Positions 1 through 12,173 of a stretch of 64,000 nucleotides of DNA are shown piece by piece. Origin of the DNA: Symbiodinium natans (taxonomy: Eukaryota; Sar; Dinophyceae; Suessiales; Symbiodiniaceae). The notes beneath the pieces were generated by a model. It ran no database searches. It was not told the DNA's origin and worked only from the letters and a program-made list of their open reading frames with translations. The first letter of the stretch is position 1, and each line of letters opens with the position of its first letter. The DNA lies in the NCBI GenBank assembly GCA_905221605.1, contig CAJNDS010002842.1:1-64000 (forward strand), written 5' to 3'. Made by a program: the position numbers and the translations under genes.

Positions 1-2484
1 CCTTTTTACGTTTTCTGTGTCTTCAAGCCAAAAAGAAAGACATCCCAAAAGATAACACTTAGGGGTGTCCCTTTTGCTCGTTTGAAGACACAGAAAGCGA
101 TTAAAGGCACACCATTTTGGATTGGCAGCAAACCCAGCTGATGCTCATGATATATCACTCTATATATAGGGGCGATGGAACGGGTGTCCTTTTCATGCGT
201 CTTCTGTGCTTCCTGTTTCTATTCCTTGCAGTACGCTTCCAGAAAAATGGCATCCTTGTGATCGCTCCTCTCACTTCCCTTTCCCTTCTCTCCATCTATT
301 ACCTTTTAACTGATTAAAAACAAGAAAGGAACTTGTATGATAAAGCAGGGGAAGGGTAAGCAGAGGGTGACTCCTTGCGCGTGGACCTTGCCGTACTTCA
401 TCATATCCCTCTTCTTGGCCTATCTCTTCTGTTCCTCTCCTTACCCTTCTCCTGTTTTCATAATTCCTTTTTGTTTTCCTTATTTCGAAAAGAACAAGGG
501 AAGGGAGAGATAAGGGAGAGAGGATCGATAAAGAAGAGTCCCCCATCTTCTCTGTGCCTTGTTTTGTCTTTCCTACTCCTTATTCATCTCTCTATTCTTG
601 TCTTTGCTCTTCCTGTTAAAAATGCAACCCTGTCTATGTCTCCTCCTCCTTCTCTCTCCCTCTTCAAAGACAAAAAACACAAGAAAAGGAAAAAAACAAA
701 GGGAATGGAGGCCCCTGGCCTTTCTTATCCTTTTTCAATGGTTGGGGGTTGGCTGCTTGCCCGTGGCCCCTCTCCATGCTTCAGCATATGCCTCCTCTCG
801 TCTTATCTCCTCGGTTCTTTTGATTGTTCCCAAACGGAAAAAGAAAGCGAGTTCCTTTCATTTTCATTGTTCTTCCTTTGGGTTTTTGTTTCAAAGGGAA
901 ACGAACAAGAGAGGAGAAAGAGGAGAAGGATAGGAAAGATGAAGACGGGTACCATCTTCTCTTTGCCATGGGCGATGGAACGGCTGTCCCTTTGGATCGT
1001 TTTCTGCATCTTCAAGCGAGAAAAAAAAATGCCCCCGAACAGAAAACTCTCTCTCTCTCTCTCTGTCTGTATCCCTGTCGCTATCTTTCTTTCTTTCGTT
1101 CTTTCTTTATCTTGCTCTCTTTCCCTGTCCCTATCTCTATCTCTCACTCATTCATTTTCAGTCTCTCTCTATCTCTCTCTCTCTATGCGCGACGGAAGCA
1201 GGCGTCCTTTTTTACGTTTGCTGTGTCTTCAAGGCAAAAAGAAAGACATCCCAAAAGAAAGCACTTAGGGGTGTCCCTTTTGCTCGTTTGACACACAGAA
1301 AGCGATTAAAGGGACACCGTTTTGGATTGGCAGCAAACCCAGCTGATGCTCATGATGTCTCTCTCTATATATAGGGGCGATGGAACGGGTGTCCTTTTCA
1401 ATCGTCTTCTGCATCTTCAAAGGAGAAAGAACGATACCCCCCAAGAAGGAAAAGAACATAAGAGACAGGGAGGGGGATTGAAGGGCTCCTCTCTTTACTT
1501 ATTATTTCCCTTTCCTCTCTTCCTACCTGTTCTTGTTCTTATTCGCTTCAAAAAGCAAAATAAGGGAAAGGGGATTTCCTGAAGAGGAGGGATGACACCT
1601 ATCTGTGAAGAGCAAGAAAGGTTTTTTTCTCATTCAAAAGGGACAGGGGAGAGATGATAGATATAGAGGAATGCCATCTTCTTGCGCCTTGTTTTGTCCG
1701 TCCCTCCCCTTGCCTCTTGTCTCTTCTATTCCTTGCAGTACGCTTCCAGAACAAAGGCATCCTTGTGATCTCTACTCTCTCACTTCCCTTTCCCCTCTCT
1801 CCATCTATTACCTTTTAACTGATTAAAAAACAAGAAAGGAACTTGTATGATAAAGCAGGGGAAAGGTAAGCAGAGGGTGACTTCTTGCGCGTGGACCTTG
1901 CCGTACTTCATCATATCCCTTTTCTCGGCTTCCTTTCCTTACCCTTCTCCTTTGTTGTTCTCTTAATTCTTCCTTTTTGTTTTCCTTATTTCAAGAAGAA
2001 AAAGGGAAGGGAGAGATAAGGGAGAGAGGATCGATAAAGAAGAGTCCCATCTTCTCTGTGCCTTGTTTTGTCTTTCCTTATCCTTTATTCATCTCTCCTC
2101 CATTGTTGTCTTTGCTCTTCCCATTAAAAATGCGATCCTGTCTATTTCTCCTCCTCCTTCTCTCTCCGTCCTCTTCAACGACAAAAAGCACAAGGAAAAC
2201 ATAAGAGGGGAATGGAGGCCCTTGTCCTTTCTTATCCTTTTTCAATGGTTGGGAACGTGAGCGGGGTTAGCTGCTTGCCCGTGGCCCCTCTCCATGCTTC
2301 AGCATATGCCTCCTCTCGCCTTATCTCCTCGGTTCTTTTCATTGTTCCCAAACGGAAAAAGAAAGCGAGTTCCTTTCATTTTCATTGTTCTTCCTTTGGG
2401 TTTTTGTTTCAAAGGGAAACGAACAAGAGAGAAGAAAGACAAGAAGGATAGGAAAGATGAAGACGAATACCATCTTCTCTTTGC
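1..2484. repeat. Polypyrimidine-rich duplicated repeat region, no gene
   Basis: A unit starting at 1 (exchange of 'ctgtgtcttcaag' and 'gctgatgctcatgat' motifs) recurs at about 1205-1420. A second unit starting near 225 ('gtacgcttccag') and running to about 950 recurs at about 1735-2485. Open frames here are rich in Ser, Leu, Phe or Arg, Glu, Lys because of CT/GA bias. They shadow each other in several frames on both strands and show no domain, so I call none of them genes. Confidence 0.75.
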
Positions 2485-3470
2485 CATGGGCAAAACCCGA
2501 GCCTTAGCTTCCAAATAAACCCTATTTGAGCCACCCACCCCCCCCCCCCCGGCCCTCCCCCCTCTCCTTTATAGGAAATGAAAACTGGACATGAACGATG
2601 TCCTCTCTCTCCTACTGGGACATGAAAGTCCTCCTGTATTCGTTTTCAATGAAAGATCTGTCTCTCGAGGAAATGGAAGATCTCCTCTATCTCTTTCTAG
2701 TAAACACTTCTTCAAGTAGGAGAAAGGCTTTTTCATAAGGTGTAAATAAGGAGCTCTGTCATTCCCTTGGAGGACCCCTTTTCAGAAGAGGCAAGGGCAT
2801 TCATTACCTACACAGAGATAAAAGAGCTTTCACATGACCTAGACACATGACTTTTGATTGAATTCTGTGGCTCATACTACAATAACAAAACAAAACGCAT
2901 TGAACAGCAGCACAAGGCTATTGAAAACACCATTTTTTCAGAGAAAAAAGGAATTGAAGTTGATCAACTTAGTTTCGATTAGAGTTTGTGGTTCTGCAAC
3001 AACAAAACAAAATGCATTGAGAAAAGAGAAATAGCGCAAGGTCTACGGAAAGAACAACTTATTCAACAAAGACAGCAAACATAAAGAAGCAACCGAAACG
3101 AACGTTGTGCAATTTAGTTTCAGGTAGCTTCTGTGGGTTTTGTAAAAACAATACGGTATAGAAAAGCGCGTCGGTTAGACCCTTTCTCTTCAAAAACCTT
3201 CGGCTAAACCCTACACACCAAATTCGTCAAGTTCTGTGGTTAGACTCGGTTAGACCCTTTCTTTGTAGAAACCTTCCGTCCATTACCCTAGGCCCGAAAT
3301 CTCGTCAATTCTGTGGTTACTGCCTTTCTCTCAAAAAAAACACGGGTTGAACTGTTGAAGTTTACATATGTAATAGTTATAATAGCTTGCAAAGGTTTAA
3401 ATGCTTCTGCTTTTGTAGAAAAGGCAGTGAGTCGGTCGCGCGAGATTTTTGCAGTCGCGTTTTCTCGTGA
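2485..3470. repeat. Long direct repeat, copy 1
   Basis: About 960 bp, nearly identical to 7525-8485. It begins at 'gccttagcttccaaataaaccc', includes a C-rich tract near 2538-2560, and runs through 'ggtttaaatgcttctgcttttgt'. A short insertion or deletion near 7815 and scattered substitutions separate the copies. No coding sequence is recognised. Confidence 0.8.
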
Positions 3471-4872
3471 TTTCTCCAAACAGAGGACGGACGTCTGGTG
3501 CGATCTACGTGCCTCCTTTTGTAAAAAGGCAGCGAGTAGATCACACCAGAGTGTGGCCATTGTGTTTTCTCGTGATTTCTCCGAATAGAAGACGGACAAA
3601 ATCTAGTTAAACTTCCGTTGAATACCAAGAAGTGGAGGAGCTATATACAAGGTAGGGGAATTCCGAGTTTCTAGAGTCACTTCTCTGTCCTTTCCCATTA
3701 AAAGAAAAGGAACTTTCTCATGGCATAATCAGAGAAGAGTATCTCATTCCTTTGAGGTAGAGGCGTTCTCTTCGTTCCCGTTTAAGGAGGCAAAAGCTCT
3801 GTCACGCTCTCCCATTCCTTAGCCGGTTACAAGGTAAAGGGGCGTTTGGCTTTATGTCTTCATTCTTACTGGGTAAGGGAGGGGTTTGTCATGCTTCTTT
3901 CAGTGGGAAATACATTGCCTATGTTAACATGTTAACAGCTGGAGGAAATCTTAATGTTTTAAGTTAGACGGAGAAGGAGCTTTTTCATTTAGTAACTACT
4001 AGGAAGTAGAGGAGCTACAAAGCAGAGACCATGTAGAGGAATTCCGAGTTCCAGAATCGTTTCTCATTCCTTTCCCATTAATATAAGTGGAAAGGGAACT
4101 TTCTCGTGTCGCATTCCTTTATAAGAGGTAGAGGAGCTCTCTTCATTGCTGTTTAAAGAGGCAAAAGCTCTGTCACGCTCTCCCGTTCCCCTCTCCGATT
4201 ACGAAGTACAGGGGCTTTTGGCTTTATGTCTTCGTTCGCTTTGTCATGCTCCTTTCCTATTGGGAAATAGATTGGTGCCTCTGTTAACAGCTAGACGAAC
4301 TCTTCATGGATCCCTATCCGATTAGGACTTACAGGGCATGAAGCGATAAAGGAGCTGTCTTTTTTCTTCCTGAGGACTGGAGGGGGTTTGTCATGCTTTG
4401 AGGGACTCTTCATGTCTTGTTAAACAGCGATGGCGCTCTTCATTTAATACCAAGAAGCAGAGTAGCTACAAGGTACAGACCAGGTAGAGGAATTCCGAGT
4501 TCCAGAATCGTTTCCCTTTCCTTTCCGATTGAAAGTGGAAACGAACTTTCTCATGCTCTATTCATCTCAGTCCGGTTGCCTTTTTTGCCAGCTAATGCCA
4601 AGATGTCGTAAGTAGAGGAGCTACAAGGTAGGGACCAGGTAGAGGAATTCCGAGCCGCAGAATCGCTTCTCTTTCTTTTCCAATTGAAAGTGGAAAAGGA
4701 ACTTTCTCATTTCCTATTCAGATAAATAGTACCTCATTCCTTTAAGAGGCGGAGAAGCTTGCTTCATATCGCTTCTCTTTCCTTTCCTATGAAAGTGGAA
4801 ACGGCACTTTCTCATTCTCGAAAAAAGTATCTCATTCCTTTAAGAGGCAACGGAGCCGCCCTGTTTCCTTTA
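3471..4872. repeat. AT-rich region with a recurring ~45 bp motif
   Basis: A motif reading 'gaggagctacaaggtagg...gtagaggaattccgag' recurs near 3630-3668, 4012-4052, 4452-4502 and 4612-4654, separated by diverged spacer. No gene is seen. Confidence 0.6.
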
Positions 4873-4878
4873 AAACAA

Positions 4879-4942
4879 GGCGGTTCAACAGTACCAAATT
4901 TTCTTAGAGGTTGTCTTGAAAATTTGGTACTGTTGAACCGCC
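4879..4942. repeat. Perfect 25 bp inverted repeat (hairpin)
   Basis: Arms at 4879-4903 and 4918-4942 are perfect reverse complements around a 14 nt loop. The outer flanks pair almost perfectly as well. There is no T tract after the stem, so it is not a typical terminator. It may be a small inverted-repeat element or the footprint of one. Confidence 0.9.
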
Positions 4943-4949
4943 CTGCTTT

Positions 4950-5590
4950 CTTCAAACACGGCAGCACGCCTCCAGAAAAATGGCCTCCTTGCTATCTCTC
5001 TCCTCTCTCACTTCCCTTTCCCTTCTCTCCTTCTAGTTTCTTTTAACCGATAAAACACAAGAAAGGAACTTGCGTGATAAAGCAGTGGAAGGTAAACCGA
5101 GGGTGACTCCTTGCGCGTGGACCTTGCCGTACTTCATCATATCCCTCTTCTCGGCCTATCTCTTCTGCTCTTTTTTCTTACTGTTCTCCTGTTCATAATT
5201 CTTCCTGTTTAGTTGTTCTTATTTCGAAAAGAAAGAGGGAAGGGAGAGATAAGGGAGGGAGGAAAGATAAAGAAGAGCGCCATCTTCTCAGCGCCTTGTT
5301 TTGTCTCTCCCTCTTCTCTATTCATCTCTCTTCTATTCTTTTCTTTGCTATTCCATTGAAGTTGGGTTCCCTGTATCTCTCCTCTCTCCTTCTCTCTTCC
5401 TCCTCTTCTCCTGCTCCCCTCTAAACGGTTGCTCCTTACAGATAGGTGCCCTCCCTCCTCTTCAGGAAATATCCTTTTCCTTACTTTGCTTTTTTAAGCG
5501 AAGAAAACAACAGATAAGAAGAGAGGAAAGGGAATGACTAAGTAAAGAGAGGAGCCCTTCAATTTCCCTCCCTACATCTGATGTTACTGG
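4950..5590. repeat. Third copy of the 'gcttccag' repeat unit
   Basis: This stretch matches 6890-7490 closely (from 'cctccttgctatctctctcc' onward) and matches the units at 225-950 and 1735-2485 more distantly. No gene is supported. Confidence 0.65.
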
Positions 5591-5599
5591 TGGTGCCCT

Positions 5600-6190
<591 letters not shown>

Positions 6191-6384
6191 TGTTCATTAA
6201 TTGTTCTTCCTTTTGTCTTTTCTTTCTAACGGACATGAACAAGAGAAGAGAAAAATAAGAAACAGAGGAAAGATGAAAACGAGCACCGTCTTCTCTTTGC
6301 CTGATTTTTGCGCCTCCCTCGCCTGCCTTCATTTCTCTTCCATTCTTGTCATTGCTCTTCCCATTAGAGTTGCATTACTTTTGA

Positions 6385-6472
6385 TCTCTCCTCTCTCCTT
6401 TCTCTCTCCTTTCTCTCTCCTTTCTCTCTCCTTTCTCTCTCCTTTCTCTCTCCTTTCTCTCTCCTTTCTCTC

Positions 6473-6522
<50 letters not shown>
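6385..6522. repeat. (CTCTCCTTTCT)n and (CT)n microsatellite
   Basis: A tandem 10-11 bp CT-rich unit runs into a pure CT tract. It is the polypyrimidine counterpart of the GA tract at 5659-5766. Confidence 0.9.
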
Positions 6523-6524
<2 letters not shown>

Positions 6525-7524
6525 TCTCTTCTCTTGTTCTCCTTTAAATCTCAAAAACACACAAAAGGAAGCTTCTTTGCCTTTTTGAATGAAAAAAGAA
6601 AAGAAAAAAGAGATAGGGAAACAAATTGAAGAGCTCCACCTTTCCTCTCGTTCTATGTGTTGCTTCCTTGTCGTTTCAGAAAGCAAGCAAAATGAGGGCA
6701 AGGGGGCTTCCTGAAGAGGAGAGGGGGCACCTATCTGCGAAGAGCAAGAATAGTCTTGTCTTGTTTAATTATAGAGGGAAAAGGGAGAGACAAAGAAGGG
6801 AGAGATTACAGATAAAGAAGAGTGCCATCTCCTTTGTGCCTTGTTGCGTTCCTCCGTCTCCTTGTTTCTTGTCTCCTCTCTTCTGTTCAGTACCCTTCCA
6901 GAAAAATAAGTGGCCTCCTTGCTATCTCTCTCCCCTCTCACGTCCCTTTCCCTTCTCTCCTTCTAGTTTCTTTTAACTGATAAAACACAAGAAAGGAACT
7001 TGCATGATAAAGCAGTGGAAGGTAAGGCAGAGGGTGACTCCTTGCGCGTGGACCTTGCCGTACTTCATCATATCCCTCTTCTCGGCCTATCTCTTCTGCT
7101 CTTCTTTCTTACTGTTCTCCTTTGCATAATTCTTCCTGTTTAGTTGTTCTTATTTCGAAAAGAAAGAGGGAAGGGAGAGATAAGGGAGGGAGGAAAGATA
7201 AAGAAGAGTGCCATCTTCTCAGCGCCTTGTTTTGTCTCTCCCTCTTCTCTATTCATCTCTCTTCTATTCTTTTCTTTGCAATTCCATTGAAGTTGGATTC
7301 CCTGTATCTCTCCTCTCTCCTTCTCTCTCCCTCCTCTTCTCCTGTTCCTCTCTAAATGACAAAAACACAAGAAAGGAAGAACAAGATGGGAATGGAAGCC
7401 CTTTTCCTGTCTTCTCCTGTTGCAATAAGAAGGAAAAGAGCACAGGAGATAAGGAAGGGAATTGAAGAGCTCCTCTAGCAACTTTCTCATGCCCTTTCCT
7501 TTCTATCTACCACACCACAACACG

Positions 7525-8485
7525 ACCCTCAGCTTCCAAATAAACCCTATTTAAGCCGGCCACCCCCCCCCTCCCCCTCCCCCCTCTCCTTTATAGGAAA
7601 TGAAAACTGGACACGAACGATGTCCTCTATCTTTTAATGCAGCAGGAGAGAGCTCCTCTCTCTCTTAATGGGACATGAAAGTCCTCCTGTGTTTGTTTTC
7701 AATGAAAGATCTGTCTCTCGAGGAAATGGAAGATCTCCTCTATCTCTTTCTAGGAAACACTTCTTCAAGTAGGAGAAAGGCTTTTTCATAAGGTGTAAAT
7801 CAGGAGCTCTGTCATTCCCCAAAAAAGAAGAAGGAGAGAGGGGAGCCCTTGGAGGACCCTTTTCAGAAGAGGCAAGGGCACTCATTACCTACACAGAGAT
7901 AAAAGAGCTTTCAGATGACCTAGACACATGACTTTCGATTGAATTCTGTGGCTCATACTACAATAACAAAACAAAATGCATTGAACAGCAGCACAAGGCT
8001 ATGGAAACCACCATATTTTCATGAAGTTGAGCAACTTAGTTTCGATTAGAGTTTGTTGTTCTGCAACAACAAAACAAAATGCATTGAGAAAAGAGAAATA
8101 GCACAAGGTCTACGGAAAGAACAACTTATTCAACAAAGACAGCAAACATAAAGAAGCAACCGAAACGAACGTTGTGCAATTTAGTTTCAGGTAGCTTCTG
8201 TGGGTTTTGTAAAAACAAGACGGTATAGAAAAGCGCGTCGGTTAGACCCTTTCTCTTCAAAAACCTTCGGCTAAACCCTACACACCAAATTCGTCAAGTT
8301 CTGTGGTTAGACTCGGTTAGACCCTTTCTTTGTAGAAACCTTCCGTCCATTACCCTAAGCCCGAAATCTCGTCAATTCTGTGGTTACTGCCTTTCTCTCA
8401 AAAAAAACAAGGGTTGAACTGCTGAAGTTTAAATATGTAGTAGTTATAATAGCTTCCAAAGGTTTAAATGCTTCTGCTTTTGTGG
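7525..8485. repeat. Long direct repeat, copy 2
   Basis: Second copy of the 2485-3470 block in the same orientation about 5 kb away. After about 8485 the sequence changes abruptly to a different AT-rich stretch, which marks the right end of the duplicated block. Confidence 0.8.
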
Positions 8486-9060
8486 CAGGAGGAGCCAGCA
8501 ACAGAAAGTGTCTGGCCAAAGAGATTAGGGTTTAAATAGTCCATTGTATATAAACAAAAGACCTATGTCAAATCATACGTAAAGGTTCCTGCCTCATATA
8601 TATATATACATAAATAAGTAAATATATATATATATACACACATACAGATTATAGACACTGACGACCGTCATCAGCTGCAAACACATAGGGCAGCTGATCA
8701 TTCTTATTGAAAGATGTCGCTCTGTGAGCCTGGATTTGAACCAGTTTGTGTGAGATGGTAAGGAAAGTGTCGTCCGGCAAGAAGCGTGTTGAGGTTTGTG
8801 AGTTAGAGCCGCTTACTCTGGGGAAGCAGTTTGTGGTACATATACCTCAATATAGGGATTAGTATAGGGTATATGACCCAATTTTAAGGTTGACTTGGTC
8901 CTCAAGGGTTTGAGGGTTTACAGGCCAAGACCCGCAGGCCTCCTACAAAAGAACTTCACATGCTAAATCCCGAGCTGCCGGCCCCCATGTGAGCCCTCAA
9001 CCCTCAACCCTGAACCCTAAACCGTAGTGCAGGCTTAGGGTCGGAAGCTCCAGGTTCACA
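8486..9060. other. AT-rich transition zone
   Basis: Contains a TA-rich tract (8596-8640) and no gene I can recognise. Telomere-type words ('accctaaacc') first appear near 9000-9025, so this is the boundary between two very different sequence domains. Confidence 0.6.
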
Positions 9061-9063
9061 GGT

Positions 9064-9208
9064 GAAGGGGAGGGGGGGGAGGGGGAGGGGAGGAGGGGAG
9101 GGAGGAGGGGAGGGGAGGAGGGGGAGGGGAGGGAGGAGGGGAGGGAGGAGGGGAGGGTGAGGAGCTGGAGGGGAGGAGGGGAGGGGAGGAGGGGAGGGGA
9201 GGAGGGGC
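9064..9208. repeat. Purine (GGGGA/GGA)n tandem repeat
   Basis: About 145 bp of irregular GGAGGGGA units, purine-only on the + strand, so a candidate for triplex or quadruplex structure. Confidence 0.9.
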
Positions 9209-10091
9209 TGTAGCTGGTGGTTGGTTTGGATGAAGTTTTGTTTTCTATGGTGTGGGTTTAGGGTTTTGGGTTTTAATCCTATTTTGCCCTATTCCTCAAT
9301 AGAAACAAATGTTTTATTAATAGGGGCCCCCCCGGAACTCACCGCAGACAGACACATGCTTCAAGTAGGTACTTCTGCTGCTGTCCCCCTAAACCCTAAA
9401 CCGCAAACCCTAAACCCTAAACCCCAAACCCCAAACCCCCAAACCCCAAACCCTAGCCCCCTAAACCCTAAACCGGGGGCACTTTGGGTTCGGGCGCAAT
9501 TCGCAAGCCTATAGACCCTGTATCCCGAAACTCCCCTAAGCCCTACACTTCCACCCTCAACGACTAGTTGCTTAAGACCCCCCCCCCAAAAAAAAATAAT
9601 TCAATAATATTGAAACACATGCAAAATACCCATATTGCCCGGCCCTTACAAGGACGAACATTTTCATTATTCGGGGAGTAAATCACAAGCCCTAAGCCCC
9701 TAAGTAAATGCCCGCACCTTTACCCTTAGTCTCAAAATAGCCACCCAACAAACAACTTGTATAGGAAGGCCCTTGACCACAAAACCCTAAACCCTAAACC
9801 CTTAGAATACGAGTCCGTAGAGCCTTAGGGTTCAGGCTCGCGGGTTTTCACCACCTCTGCACATTTTTGTCTGCCTGAAAGATCTTTGAAGGCCTACTAT
9901 AGGCCCAAAATCCCCACTTCTAGCCGAAACCCCAAACCGGACACCCTGGACACTATACCCGGTAAGCCCCAAACCCAGAAACTAAAACCAGCCTCTCTCC
10001 GCAGCCTTTTCCGGAAATTTTTGTGTTGTGACATCGTCTCAATCAGTGGCTTCGCCAGGCACTCAGGGTGCTTGTACGTGCTCTCTGGTGT

Positions 10092-10215
10092 TACAGGGTG
10101 GGGCCCTCTTACTATACTAACTGTAGTTAAGGGACTTATAACCTAATTTAGGATCCTTATAACCCAATTTAGGGCTCTTATAACTCTACTTATAACACGG
10201 GGGCCCCACCTTGTA
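10092..10215. mobile_element. MITE-like inverted-repeat element
   Basis: Terminal inverted repeats of about 15 bp ('tacagggtggggccc' at 10092 and its complement ending at 10215) enclose an AT-richer core with repeated 'cttataac'. There is no coding capacity. Confidence 0.65.
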
Positions 10216-10997
10216 GCATTCCTGGCGTTAAGGAGGTTTAGCAGGTTCGGGGTTTAGGAGGATTCAAACCCCTAGGCGCCCCACGCCCTCCAACGAACTC
10301 AGAGGGTCTCAGAAGGCCCAGGTGCTTGGGGTTTTGGGTTCGGCTGCCGCGTTTTTGGGCCTGGGCTAGCATCCATAGGAGTCTATAGGGTTTAGGGTTT
10401 AGGGTTAGGGCTTCGGGAGCCTTCGGATTTGCTGGCATATAGGACACAAAAAACCATGCCAAAACCTCTTTTGGCTCCTGTACTGAAATCCTTGCAACCA
10501 TGCCCACCCATGTAATCCGTTAAGGGTTGATTGTCTGGGGGATATGTGGGGCCCAACTTGTCCCACTTCTCCACGCAGTACTACTGTGGTAAGTCAGCGG
10601 GCTGCGACCACTAGATCTACAGCACAGTGCTCCCGCAAGAGCCTGGGCCCAAAAGGCCTCTGAGGGCGGTTTTCAGGTCTCAGAAACCCTACAAGCCCGA
10701 AACCCTAAACCGTTCCGGTCCCTTAAAAGGGTCGTGTTGAGGGTTTTGGCGTTGAGGGTCTATTCCGAACCGTATTGTAGAGCATTGGACAAAGCCTTCA
10801 CGTCCCAAGCCCTGTTGTGGCGGTTTGGTTCCTGGTTTAGGCTTTAGGGTTTAGGGTTTAGGGTTTAGGGGTTAGGGTTTAGGGTTTAGGGTTTAGGGTT
10901 TAGGGTTTAGGGTTTAGGGTTTCGGGTTTCGGGTTTAGGGTTTAGGGTTTTGGGTTTAGGGGGTCAGCTCTATATCCGCCTAGCAGCCGAGGCAGCC

Positions 10998-11030
10998 ATG
11001 AATCTCAATCCCTTGGCTACCTATGTCAAG
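10998..11030 (+). CDS. ACC exon 1 (candidate start)
   Basis: ATG at 10998 reads MNLNPLATYVK, resembling the segment just before the domain in other carboxylases (a '..YV..GG' stretch). The open frame continues upstream to about 10960, so a longer 5' exon or a targeting peptide is possible. The proposed donor is GA (11031). Confidence 0.5.
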
Positions 11031-12141
11031 GACGAAGGGGATGGGCTTTAGGGTTTAGGGTTTAGGGTTTAGGGTTTAGGGTTTAGGGTTTAGGGTGTAC
11101 GGGACTAGGGCGGAGACTTGCCGGGGCTTTTGGTGAATTTAACTTGACTGTCTGCCATACTGGAGGTCTAAAGCCTATAAGCTCCGGCAAACCTAAAAAC
11201 CCTCATGGTTGGAAAAAGGAGAACCGAAGCTCCTCTAAGACTTGCACTCCGAAGCCCCTAAACCCTAAGCCCAAAAACCCGGAAACCCGTAAACCCTAAA
11301 CCCTAAGCCCTAAGCCCCGAAAACCCTAAACCCTAAACCCGGCTAAAATGGGACCCTAGGTGAGGGAACCTTCCGTTCAAGGGGGCTATGCATAGAGAAC
11401 ATTTGGGTGCCCTAGCCTTAGGGACCAAACGCTATGATTGGGATCCAAGACCCTGTGCCTGTACCACTATAGTCCCCATTCACCTCTTGTGGAGCATACA
11501 GAACCCCGTGGTTAAGTCGTACCCTGTATGGTCAGTTCTCTAAATTCTTGTCCCTTCTGGGGTACCTTAAATACTCGCGGTGCCTTCAAGGGCCGCCTTA
11601 TAATCAGGACCCCCAACATTCGACCCCTCAGAGGGTACTGCAGCTGATTCCCGACGTAGTTGGAGCTCTTAGCTCCCTGGGCACCCTAAACGCTAAAGCC
11701 TAAACCCTAAACCCTAAACCCTAAACCCTGACAGCCGCGAAGTTTGAAGGAGAGGCAAGGCAAGCGGGTGATCCGCAAGGCCCTGGAGCGATTGAGTGTA
11801 GCGTTGTAGGTTTGTGCTGTGTGCAAAGTAGCCCTTGTTTCAAGTTTAGGGTTTAAGGCCCTATTCATTCATGTTCAACCCTAAACCCTAAACCCTAAAA
11901 TTTGTTTGGCATCAGAAGCCCCTTTAAACAAAACAAGGCACCTTTTTTATTCCCAGGTTACTCTTGGGTCGAGTAGATGGTTGAGGGCATTTGGGTGTAA
12001 GAGGGTTTTGCGGGGCTTATATTATGGAATTATTAAGGGAGGGGGGTTCAAGGCGTAGGGAACCTTAGGGAGTATTAGGGAACCTTGGGTTACATACTCC
12101 CCTTGAACCCCCCACCCCCCCTAAACCCTAAACCCTAAACC

Positions 12142-12173
<32 letters not shown>

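Noticed and set aside
375-1291. Several overlapping open frames of 60-300 codons in the left region
   Set aside because: They come from CT/GA-biased repeat sequence, overlap on both strands, recur in each repeat copy and contain no domain.
8700-8760. tRNA-like box B resemblance ('tgaaccag')
   Set aside because: No cloverleaf can be drawn around it.
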